Shown: in pieces, positions 10,461 to 22,900 of the stretch | Position numbering within the stretch: the stretch's first letter is position 1 | Layout of the letters: each line of letters starts with the position of its first letter | Notes under the pieces: model-generated | Database searches by the model: none | The model's input: only the letters and a program-made list of their open reading frames with translations | What the model was told of the DNA's origin: nothing | Made by a program: the position numbers and the translations under genes | Assembly (NCBI RefSeq): GCF_040954645.1 | Contig: NC_092803.1 | Location: 11,533,230-11,597,229, forward strand | Reading direction: 5' to 3' | Source: Diabrotica undecimpunctata | Taxonomy: Eukaryota; Arthropoda; Insecta; Coleoptera; Chrysomelidae | DNA length: 64,000 nucleotides

Positions 10461-10943
10461 CTATTTATTCAGAGCATATTATATTCCTTCTATAGAGATC
10501 TACGGACAAGTGTTTACATTATCTCTCCCTAAAAGTCTATATTACTTCTTTTTTATTACATATTACTTATATTCCCGCTTTTCTTTTGAAGTTTTGCTAT
10601 TTTTTCCCGTTTTCGGGTTTCATACTTGTGTTTTCTTCTATAGCTGTAGTAATTTTCTCATTCTAACTATTAGGGTTACAGAAAAACTAATTTTCGTAAA
10701 ATAAAAACAAAACAGAAAAGGTCAACAATTTATTTTGAAAATACAACATGAAAATTTTAAATCGGAACTTCCTTGGCAGTACATAATTATTATAAATACT
10801 TCCAGTTCATGATATCTTTCTATAACACAGTCAAAATTTATTAACAACTATTGAGATCCCATCTTTGGTCCTTTGTCGTAAACACTAAAATCACAATGGT
10901 GCAAAATTTAAAAATTGTCTACATATCTGTTACAAAAATCCGG
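10461..10943. other. 3' flank of the OFD1-like gene
   Basis: Contains TTTATT at 10837-10842, which is an AATAAA polyadenylation signal on the minus strand about 100 nt past the OFD1-like stop codon. Otherwise AT-rich with no gene seen. Confidence 0.45.
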
Positions 10944-13900
10944 TCATAACACCTTACATTTCTTTTTTGTCTGGCTCTTCTTAAATATTTCTTCCATTTC
11001 TTGGCTTTCTTCTTCCAGTACTTTTATCTTCTTGCGGGCATCGCGAATGATTTCGTCTGTTGAACTGTCGGTACTTTCAACGGATTTTGAATTATTTTCT
11101 AAAAAAATACATTCATAAAAACGCAATATTTATTCAGACAAAAAAATTGAAGAAAAAAATCGTTTAAACAAATGAGATGGTCTATTTAACTATTTATTTA
11201 TTTAAATAATACGTATTCGTAATGTACGCAAAAAGTATATATAAATTAAAAAAAGAAACGTCGAAATCCATAAACAAGAACTAGAGATACAGTTAACAGT
11301 TTGAGGACCCTGATTTTGAGGACAACATTTTGAAGTATTGTTGAAAGGTACTCTCTTTCAAATTTGTCACATTAAAACTTTAAAGTATGTTTTTTCAAAT
11401 GACGCTAATAAGATATCTTAATTGTTATAAACAAAGCTGATGTCAAGTAAAAAAAAAAGACTAACTTCGTCTCAAATTGTCGTACGACAACTTTTTCTTT
11501 TTTTAGAATTTGTAAAAAATGCAAGCTTAGACGAGATTACCTCTTCCTACATTCAGCCGTCTTCACATATTCAAGAGTCAGATTGAATAGTGTCTGTGCC
11601 AGCCCGTCTCCTTGTTTTAATCCTTTGACTATTGAAAAGTTATCATTGAGCTCATTTTGTACTCTGACAGTTGCTGTCGACGAATCCATTGTTGCTTTTA
11701 CCAGTCGGAGGTATTTCTGGAGGTTGTTAAAGCTATGCAATATTTGATATAATTTTTGTCTATTAATTGAGTCGTAGGCGTGTTTGAAATCTATGAATAT
11801 GTTGACGTCAATTTGTTTCACTGTGAATAGTTGGTCAGTTGTAGATCTTCTTTGTCGGAAACTGGTTTGATATTCCCCGACAATATTTTCAGTTAGTTGT
11901 TGGAGTCCTTTATTTACTATACTGTGATGAGTGTCTTACCACCCAGCAAAATAGCGGAAAGGATAGAAGACAGATTAAGTTGTGAGATAGTACGAGATAA
12001 AGCTAATTTTTAGACGTGGCTATTTTACTTCAGTCATAATTATACGGATGACCTCGAAAATATTTTATTTTAATAATTTTTGATGTTAGAAGAATAAATG
12101 ATTGAATAAATTAAGATATATTATAGTAAAAAACATTAATTAGTAGCGATTTTAAATTATAAATCTTTAAGTTTATTTAATAATAAAAATAACTCAACTG
12201 AAATATTTGACTAAACTAAAGGTAAGTATGTACTGTCAGAAAACAATTATTGTATGTGGAATTGGTGTAATAGTAAGAGACGTGGTCTATTGACAAGAAG
12301 ATTTTGGTTCAATTCACATCAAGGATAAAATTTGTGTTTTACTCTATCAAAAAATAATAGAAAATATGATACATATTAGGTAACAAGTTTTCGAAAAACT
12401 CATTATTTACAATTTATTCTTATTCCAATGTTATAAAATAGAAATACAAAATAATTCAAATTCAATTCCAGTTTTACAGTCTTTCAGTAGTGAATGCAAA
12501 ATAATCCGGTGAATCTCAGTGTTAATATCAATTCCTCTGTACAGTTCTCTGTCCTCTGTAAAGTTTATTTTTGTAGAATTTTTACTTATTTAAACATTCT
12601 TTAAACGTTCTTTTAATTTTGAAGAATTTTTACTTTATTTTCGAAGTACAACGATACTGTTTTTTCAATAAGATATTAATGTTTAACTTTAAACACTTCT
12701 AATACTAGTAACGAGTGACATAAATGTTTAGTGATTCAAAGCAAAACGATCTCTGTATAATTTCAAATTATTAAAAAAAAAAAAAAAAAAGAAAACCACA
12801 ATGTGGGTTTTGAACTCTAATCGTCTGCGACGTCTGTGTCGCAGTGCCGAATTCTTACCACTAAGCCACGTAGGATTCATAATTATTCTGTGACAAGAGT
12901 GTATAAAACTCCTCAAATCATAGTAGAAATTATTCTTGGTTAATAATTTAAAACTTTAGATTACATAATCACTATTAATTAAATTATTTTATTCACATTT
13001 TTGCTTTATTGTGGTCAATCAGTTTTTACTTTATGCCAAATTAAAAATGGAAATACGTCACACAAACGACGTTACACATAATAATTATGACCGAGGTGAT
13101 TTAGCTCGAAGCTAACGTCTAAAGGTGTGAGACTATCGATGGTGGTAATGTAATGTAAATTATAGGTTTCTACCGATTATTTCCCACCTCTACGAGTTTT
13201 ATCTCATTTTATTTCACAAGGTAACTGTGTTTTCTATCTCTTACGTTAAAAAGCCGGGTGGTAAGACACTCATCACTGTATAAGTAAAAACTTTGTACGC
13301 TGTGTACAAAAGGGGTTATGCCGCGATAATTTTCGCATTTCAGTTTATCCGCTTTTTTATAGATTGAGCATATAATCCCGGTTTTCCAGTCGTAAGGGAT
13401 CTTGTTCTCATTCCAAATCTTGTTCATAAGCATATGCATTTGTCTTACTATGTGTTCACCACCCAGTTTATATAGCTTAGAGGGGACGCTGTCAATACCT
13501 AGAGCCTTGTTATTCTTCTGTGCTCGTATTGCTTGTTTTACCTCTTCCATCGTCGAGAGTTCTATATTTTCTGTGTCTCCCTCAATATGATGTTTGTCAA
13601 TATGCTCTTCATTTTCTTGCGTTCCTAAGAGAGTTTGGAAATATGTTTTCCAGACTGAGTTTATTTCTTTTGGATCACTGGTTATTTTTCCTTTTTTGAT
13701 TTCTGCATAGATTTGTTCGGGGTTTGTATCCTTCTCTTAAATTGCGTTGTTAAAAATAATATTAGTACTATAATAATATTGATAGAATAAATCTTCTTCT
13801 TTCATAAACTATTTATAAAATTACTGTAACTTTATCATTTTTTGACTTATTGCAAAAAAAAAATTAATTTTTGATAAACAAATTAAATAACTTTTAAACT

Positions 13901-16900
13901 GTTTGACCGATCGCTGTGAAATTTTGATCATACTTTAACTACCACAAGAACCAACTTACTGTATAATATGAAGGTTTTAAGTTTATTTTAAAAAAGGGTT
14001 TTAATTTATTTTGCAACTTTCTGGGCAACAAATAGGGATAAAAACATTTAAAAAACGCCATTTTAAAGGTTTTTGTATGGTTTATAAGTTTATTACTCTT
14101 AAATTTGTTTCAAATGCTTTGCTTTTGGCTGATAAACTAAAACAGTGAAAACTTTTTTTGAGTTTAATTTGTTAAGTCCAAAAAATCGACTGCAGGAAAC
14201 ATATAGGTTCTTGTTAAAGAGGTGAATCCTACTCAAAACAACTCTCGTTTGCCTGGCCGGTTCAGGGTCACAAACCGGGTACTTCTTTTGCTTATTTCCC
14301 TGGCCTAAATACGCGTACTTTTACATTGTTGTCACACGTATTTTAACTATGATGAGTACTTTGGAGTGGTTGTTTGTTAAGCAAAGGTTTCATTATCTGT
14401 CAATGACTTTGATATGTACGATAATAAATAATCTGTAATAATTTTACTAAATCAATCTCTTGTGTTTACAATTTTTTGGTGACTTTAATAAGCTACCAAA
14501 CCATATTAAATATTTTCCAAATATTTTTCTTTTTAAGAAAGAACTCATTGACTCTGTAAGGCTAATTAAATGATTTTATTTTATGTCAAAGATTTCATGT
14601 AAAATTATTTTTTTTTACTTTAGGATTAAATTGGTATTGTACAATTTTTATTACTTCTATATAGTATTTTTAATGTCATATTATTGTTTATCATGTAAAT
14701 TTTTTACTATCTATTACTTGTAGCTAATGTAAAATATTAGGGTTCCCTAGTTCCACAAATATTTCGTATACGAGTGTGTAGTGAAAGTAAAAAGTCCTGT
14801 TACAAAGAGAATCAAACAACCATTTCAACTAAAAAGAAATCAGTAGAAAACAACATAGTGTTTACAAAAGCAGACAAAGGTAACACTACCGTTGCTATAG
14901 ATAAAATAGAATATAATAACAAAACAATAGAATTTTTAAAGAATCAAAATATTAAAACAGTAAACAAATATCCGACGTAAAAGTATCAAAAAAAAAAACA
15001 AATTAAACTAGCGTTAGAACATTCAAAATCAATAGTAAATTCAACAGAACAGAAATTCCTTAATATCATGAACTTACAGCCTCTTAAATTATACTCTTTT
15101 ATTAAACTACACAAACCTGATCACCCAATAAGACCTGTAGATTCTTTTTATACAGCTCCAATATATAAACTTTCAAAAAAACTGTTAGAGTTTATTTTAG
15201 AACACGCATTAAATTTTCACCTAAATTTACCGTAAAAAACACAATAGAACTAAATAATTAATAAAATACAACATTTTCAATTTCCTAACAACTCCAGATT
15301 AATTTCATTTGACGTAAAAAATCTTTTTCCTAGTGTTCCTCCTACAGAAACTTTTGTTCTAGTAGATGGTAGATTTGATGTGAAGCTGGAAGATGAAACA
15401 AAGAGATGTGACATTGGAGGCTATACACACCAAACATATCAAAAAATTCATAATACAAATAGGTAATGAACTATATAACAGTATAATAGTAATAAATGGT
15501 ACTTACTTTCATTGCCAATTATTGAATCAATCATCTTCGGATTCAAATTTATTGAAGAAATGGGAATTTCGACACTTCCATTACAATTTAGAGAACTTAT
15601 TTTAGTGTGAAACATGGAAAAGTCTAATAATAATTTGTTATATTTATTTTTCCAGTCGTTTATTTCCTCTAAACAAGTTTGATTTTTCCTACTTAGCTCT
15701 GTGTTTTCCTTTTGTAATTTTCCTATTAATTTACTATTGTCTCGACAACTCTCACTACAATGTTGAATGGCACACTCTGTTTTTGAGTCTCTTTCTCCAA
15801 TAGGTTCAGGTACAGTCTTCTCTTCTTTAAAATCTCGTTTGGTTTTAAGCAGTTCCTTTTCTTTGGATAATTTTTCCTTCACAGCCCGTTTCGCTTGTGT
15901 TCTCAGCTCGTTTTGCTTTTCTATAAGCTGAAGAATCTTTAGTTCCAGCATCTCGTTCTGTTTTTGTATCTCTTTGGTCCGTTTGTCTTTGACATTTACA
16001 TGGCTCTTTAGTTTTGTTAATATCTTGGTGTAATTGTCTTCTATATTGTGGATTTCTACTTTATAAAGGCACTTAATGTTTTCTATGATAGGTATTATGT
16101 TACTGGTAGGCATATTGGATTTTATAAGTAGTGCTCCGATGTTTTTTATGAAGTCTACTTCTGTTGAAAAATCTGTAAATTAATAAAACTGTATTAGTAT
16201 TATTTACTATTTTTGAAGAGAATTAACCATAATTTCAGATAAAAATACGTCGAAACTTCTACTGAAATCTGGGAAAGAAACGAAATCTGAGAGCCAATCG
16301 GAAACATATAAAGATAAATTAAATGGTAGAGGCTCAATCGATAAAATAAAGTATCGTTCAGTAAATAAATGTTATAAAGTAATTGTGTTTTTAGTGTTAG
16401 TGTTTCAAGACTGTAAATAAATTACCATTTGTTTTAAAGTTCGCCTTTTGTGTAAAATAACTGTAATACTGGCAACACTGTACTAGACGGAGCGGTTATT
16501 AGGAGACTACTTCGGAAACACGATTTAGTTCGAATCTGAGTACTAAGCACTGTTGTGTTTTTGCTGTTTATGATATAAGGTAAGGGATTTGTTTTTTAGC
16601 CTACTGTTTTCAAAAGCTGTAAACGACCGATTATTTTCTTATCGTATTTTGTTAAGGAAGAGTTGCTGAATTGATTTGTGGTATCCATTTTCAATTAAGT
16701 AAGTAAATTTATAATTAACAAAACTTAATGCATGCCACTTTGGGGTAAAACGATCCTCTAGTAAGGGGGTAAAATGATCCCTGGATCATTTTACCCGTTA
16801 GTTTCAGCAAAACTATTTTATACATTAATTTTGATTTTTAAATTCGTTTTACGTCTCTCATGCAGCATGCTGCGAACATATAAGCGAATAACCAACAGAC

Positions 16901-19900
16901 AAAATTGGAACGCTGAACATATGAAAAATGCCATACAAGAAGTTAAGCGAGAATTCCTGTCAAAAGCGCTGCGCGAATGTTCAAGGTGCCAAGAATTTAG
17001 CTGAAACGGCGTGTAATGGACAAAAATAAGGTAATGAGCGTTTCACGTTAAGAAAATAACATTGCGGAGATAGGGCCATGTATTTCTTATGGACGATAGA
17101 AGCGCAGCGATGCCACGATGAACACAGGCGCGATTCAGGGTTGTATAATTTGTATTTTCGTTTTCACAGACATGAATTAAATTAATGTTTTTTAACGTAA
17201 TTGACCAAAAGTGCCCATTCGAAACAAGAGATGAAAAGTAGGGAAAATAATTTTAATTAAATAAATAGTATTTACAAAAGATAATTTTATTTTATCTTAT
17301 TTTAATTATAGTCACGACAGTTTATTTGTTTTTCGGTAAGAATATCATATACCATGAATCATAGAAATCAGTAGAAAATATTGCTTAGTTAAATCATGCA
17401 CTTTGCCGGCTATTAAAGATTTAAAAGCAAATAAACGGACCGCTTGGAATGCATATATCTAATTACTAATTGCAACTTAAAATAATACGGTGTACGTATG
17501 TCAGCGATTTTATGTCGTTCCCTGAGACTACATAATGATAAGGCTTTGCGGTTCTTCAGTTGTTATTCTGACTTTACAGTTAAATGTTAATTGAAAATGG
17601 AAATTCGAAAAATATATCGACAATCTAGTAAACCGCATGTCTGAGAGTTTTGGCAATACTGATCTCCATAAGCCTAATGTTATTTTCTTAACGTGGAACG
17701 CTGTATAGCAAAGCTAGACATCAAGTTTGTTATAACACTGTTCTTGCAACATTTTATAGTTTTAATAAAACTGATTTAATTCTGTTTTTTTTTTACTTAA
17801 AACTGAACGTTTTGTATTATAATCTGTATGGTTCATAAGCTAAGCTATTTCTTCGCTTCCATCTTTATAAGCTACATTTTTTTCTTTGTTCGTGTTCCAC
17901 CCTCTATACACATTAACCCCCAAGTAATGTAAAAGCAGTTACCGAGGCTAATAAATTCATAAGTAGGTTGAAATATTACAGTCAGTCAATGAACTATTGA
18001 TTTGAAATAATGTGTTTTATAAGGCACTATTTGTTTATCAATCAATTACATCAAATATCTCAAGTGGAAAAAATGGATGGTAGGTAATATCTATAAATAT
18101 GAGGTATGGACAAATTTTTGATATATTGATTTGTTTCATTATTTATTAATTTACAAAAATACTGAATTTGAGAATTCGGAATATATTTAAAAAATGATAA
18201 CATTGTACGATTATTATAAAATATGGGACTTATCATCATTGTCTTTGCTTTTTATCCTAATTACATTTCTTCATAAGTTTCTATCTATGGACTAACTCAT
18301 TCTTAATCATCATCAGTATACATTAAGAACAAGTTTATGCATACATTTAAAAATGTATATAAGTAAAGACTAGGTAGTTCAGAGATGAATATATTAGCAT
18401 TTGGTGCTGAACGATGAGAACTTAATAGAGCGAGTCATTGAAAACAACAGAGGCTTAAAATGTCTAAGACTCGCACTGGGAGTTCAAAAAATCATCAAAA
18501 TTAAAGACGCCAACAATAAGGAAGAGAAGGACAAATATAAAATAACAAATATTGTCCAAGACTGCTACACATCCTTGTACAGCTCACAAGGCCAGCCTAA
18601 TTCAACAACAAAGAAGAACGTCAAAAGAAAAATAAAAAACGTGGGATCAGAAGTACTACCAAATATAAAGGGATTCGAAATAGAAAGAGCTTTAAAAGAG
18701 CTAAAAAATAATAAAGCTCCAGGACACGACGGTATAATTGCCGAGCTCTTGAAAACAAACAAGACATTAGCAATCCCTGTACTAACAGAGCTATTTCCCT
18801 AAAGACTGGAACGAGAGTCTAGTAATACTCTTACACAAAAAAGAGGACAAATGTGATCTACAGAATTATCTATATCGTTGCTCAGTCAAGTATACAAACT
18901 ATTTATGAGAACTATTAACAACCGGTTAACCTACAAAATGGACAATTACCAACCGGTTAAACAGGCTGGCTTCCGCAAAGGATATAGTACATCAGACCCT
19001 CTGCTGACAATGAGAACATTGATAGAGAAGGCAAATGAATACCAACTACCCGTATTTTTAGCCTTCGTCGACTATGAAAAGGCGTTTGATATCGAGTATC
19101 GAGATGTGGGCCATAGAACAAGCTATTAATAATTGTAGAATAGATTCGAGATATAGGCAACTAATACATAATATATATGAAAATGCAACTATGATAGTAC
19201 AACTAGACGAAAATACAAATCCCATCCCCATTAAGCGAGGAGTGAGACAAGGAGACGTAATATCGCCAAAGCTTTTCAACCTAGCCCTAGAAGACGTCTT
19301 CAAAACTACAAATTGGTCAACCTATAGCATTAACGTTAATGGCAACAAGTTAAACCACCTCAGATTCGCTGACGACATAGTGATTATAGCGAGCACATTC
19401 GAGGAACTGCAAATTATTATAGGGGAACTAGCAGCCAGCTCCCAATACGTCGGCCTAAAAATGAATATGAAAAATACAAAAATAATGACAAACACAGATG
19501 ACCCCAGACGTATAACTAAAAATGGCAGTGAGATAGAACAAATCCAGGAATATATCTACCTAGGCCAAATCCTGAGACTTAACAAAGAGAACCAAAGTGC
19601 GAAAATTACTAGAAGAGCAAGACTAGCATGGGCAGGATTTGGAAAATTTAGTTGGATACTTAAGAACCGCAAAATACCTCAATACTTGAGGAGCAAAGTG
19701 TTCAACCAATGCATCCTTCCTATCGTGACATATGGATGTCAAACCTGGACCCTAACCAAGACAAACATGAATAAACTAGCCACAATGGAAAGAGCAATGT
19801 TAGGTATACGACTGTCAGATAAAAAAAGGAACGACTGGGTAAGATCCAAAACAAAAGTCGAGGACATAGCAACAAAAATTGCCAAACTTAAATGGAGCTT

Positions 19901-22900
19901 CGCGGGCCACACTGCTAGACAAAAAGACCAACGTTGGAATACTACAATACAACATTGGAGACCTTACGAAAGTAAACGACCAAGAGGAAGACCACAGATG
20001 AGAGGGGTTGATGACATTAAAAGAATAGCCGGAACAAATTGGAAATATGTTGCTCACCGATGGAAGGAGTTGGGAGAGGCCTATGTCCAAACTTAGACGA
20101 CAGAAGGCTAAGAAGAAGAAGAAGAGTTCACCTACACTAAACCAGAAAGTCGTAATCTGTCCATCCTGATAGTCGTAAACCATCCTGATAGCGGTGGAGC
20201 CAAACCATTGGCAGTATGGAGCCGACGTGGCTTTTGGAACAAACTAATGTATTGCTTGAAACTCAGCGATTTCCGGCAAATTATAAGATTTCAAGGATCG
20301 TGCTACTACCAAAGGGGGAAGACAAGTATCGACCTGTTTGCCTTCTATCGTGCATAGGTAAATTATACGAGAGGCGTCTAAGATTGCGAATAGACACAGT
20401 GATTGAAGAGTCAGACGGGCTGTCACCGAGGCACTACGGTTTCAGAAAGAACAGGAGCACGGTGGATGCGCTGATAAAAGTCTTCCGGGAGTTGCGCGGG
20501 ATGGGGGTTAACCAGAGGTGGGCAATCCTACTGTTGTTTGACGTCCGGAACACATTAAAATGGAAAGAGGTAATGAAGGCTCTACGAGAGAGAAGGTGTC
20601 CGTGGTACTTGATGAATTTGGTCTCCGACTATCTGTCAGAGACGAAAATTGTGTTGTAGTTGACGTGAGAACTGGAGTGCTGCAGGGGTCGGTCCTAGGA
20701 CCCACGCTGTGGAACTTAGCACATGACGGGGTTGTGAGCCAACAATACGGAGAGGGTGTAACCCCTTTCCCATTTGCGGACGACCTCGCTATTCTGGTAG
20801 TAGCACGGGAAAGGGAGGACCTTATCTTTGGTGCACAGCGTACATGCGACCAAGTCGAGGAATGGATGAAAATGCATGAGCTAGAACTGGCTGCGGGTAA
20901 GACCGAGGCTATAGTTCTCAAGGGACCAAGGAAAAGGGACGGGATAACATTCGAATGTGCAGGAAAGAGAGTGGTTCCAAAGAAATGCGTAAGGTATTTA
21001 GATGTGACTTTGAATCAAAACGGACACGGGCGGGGGAGCATGTAAAGGCGGTGACTCAAAAAGCGGCAGTGAGTGCCGCCGCGTTGGGGGGATCATGCCC
21101 AACATCGGAGGGCCCAAAACTGAGAGGAGGAGGGTCCTTCATTCTTTTGTGCAATCGATCGTCCTCTACGCTGCGCCTGTCTGGAGTACTGCAGTTTTAA
21201 CAAAGGGGTACAGAAAACAGCTCACCCGGGCAGATAGGAAGAGTCTATTGAGGGTGGCGTGTGCATACAGAACAGTCTCTGCCGAGGCGTTAGGAGTTAT
21301 CACCGGGTATATTCCTATGCACGTGCTAGTGAAGGAAAGAGGAAGTACATACGAGAGAAAAAGTGGACAAAGTCGTTGATTCCTAATCTGAGAAGATGGA
21401 TGGATTGCGGGCACCGGCGCTTGGATTATTTCCTGACGCAGATGCTCACAGGACATAGTTGCTTCAAGCCATACCTTTGCAGATTTTGAAAGGCAGAAAA
21501 TGACAAATGTCTGCACTGTGAAATATCAGACACCGTCTCACACACTCTATTGTTATGTTATAGATGGATAAATGAGAGGAGCCTGCTTGAGAGAGAGCTA
21601 GGAAGTAGGGTGCAATCAGTCACGGAACTGGTGAAGGAGATGCTTAGGTCGTCAGATCGGTGGAGATCAGTTCCGAGATATGTGAGGGAACGCTGGAGAA
21701 AAAGGAACAAGAAGAAAGGCGACCCGAAGGGAGGTAGGGTGCCCAGGAGCAAGCAAGAAAATAAGGCAGAATGAGAAGGGGCGAGATTGAACATAAACAG
21801 GGAGAAACAGAGGGAGAGAAGCATTCAGTCATAGTGAGAAAGTGCTAGAGTGCGTGAGAATTGTGCGTGAATGAGAGTTCGGATGAATGCAGTGCCGATG
21901 TTGTGTCCCACTCAGGGCAATCCGGCCGGTAATTCACCACTGAGGAGGGTGTTTTTTTGAGGAGATAATGTTCAAACAATCATTGTGTGCAGTCTCGGAT
22001 ATCATCGTGGCCACGCTGGAGGAATCCTGCGTACCTGAGGCTGGAAGGCAGTTCTGCCAACCTTCTAGGACCGAGGTATGTTTCAAACATTTGGACCACC
22101 CCCGATAAAAGACGAAAAAAAAAAAATCTGTCCATCAGCTGCCCTGAGCTTAGTAATTTGGAATCTATGTTAAACTGTAGGTCCAGTACATCTGTGTATA
22201 CTTAGTGAAACAGATATATGCTGATGCAGAGTAGCTGCCTAGGGTCAAAATTTGGCACATTAAAAAGAATATTTATGTGATTTTTATTTTCATTTTTTAT
22301 TCAATTTCCTTTTTTATTTGCTTCCAGTTATTTAAAATATAAGGAGCAGAAGAAAACCCATTAACCGCAAATTTGAGACCTGAGATCAAGGAGAACTTTT
22401 GTACAAAGGTTCAAGACTTTGGGAATTTTCCTCCGAAAACGAGAAAAGACATATTATTATGTAGAGAAAAAGAAGACTTATTACTTCAAATTCATTAGTA
22501 TTCTTTCTCACACCAAGGGTTATCTTTATTCCAAGCTTCACAACCCATCCCATAATTAATCGTAAATTTATTCTATTGACACCTCAACTGGATTCATCAC
22601 ATTACCCAGAGATTTCTGTTACAGACTTGAAAGAAGAACTTATTGAACTTTGACACATTATTTAATTCTGAGGTGGTACGAAGTTAACCAGGTCAGCTAG
22701 TAATTATTATATACGAATATACTATGCTTAATAACCAAACCTATTAATACTGTCCTGAAGTTATTTTCTTCTGGCATTTTAATATCATTTTACTATTGTT
22801 AAAGAGGATTAACCACAATTTTAATATTTCAAAGAAAGATATCCAAAGTCAAAATCTAAACATCAAAATAAATGTAGTTTAAACTGAAAATGTGCTTAAT

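Larger units (their letters stand above)
11922..13278. mobile_element. TA-flanked fold-back element with tRNA-like modules
   Basis: A 1357-bp insertion with inverted ends: left CTGTGATGAGTGTCTTACCA, right (minus strand) CAGTGATGAGTGTCTTACCA, flanked by TA on each side (11920-11921 and 13279-13280). Similarity between the arms continues inside: AGTCATAATTAT near 12035 and GGTCATAATTAT on the opposite strand near 13080. No transposase is present. It interrupts the RTE copy listed separately. The TA flanks and CAGTG-like end suggest a Tc1/mariner-type non-autonomous element, but the long arms are unusual. Confidence 0.6.
11537..13745 (-). pseudogene. RTE/BovB-like LINE, interrupted
   Basis: Reading leftwards: linker and RT start (VWKTYFQTLLG ... 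MEEVKQAIRAQKNNKALGID ... WKTGIICSIYKKADKLKCEN, YRGIT) from 13745 to about 13300, a break at a 1.36-kb insertion (11922-13278), then VGEYQTSFRQRRSTTDQLF and IFIDFKHAYDSINRQKLYQI ... GLKQGDGLAQTLFNLTLEYV down to 11537. The FADD region and C-terminus are missing, so the copy is truncated at its 3' side here. Endonuclease is not visible upstream. The two halves are collinear across the insertion, showing that they are one copy. Confidence 0.75.

Noticed and set aside
12790..12875. A functional tRNA gene
   Set aside because: A and B boxes are present but the acceptor stem does not pair and the T arm is weak.
20508..20921. 137-codon minus-strand frame, Ser-rich
   Set aside because: Antisense of the R1-like RT, which carries FADD and GVLQGSVLGP motifs on the plus strand; the higher GC content of the element lengthens antisense frames.
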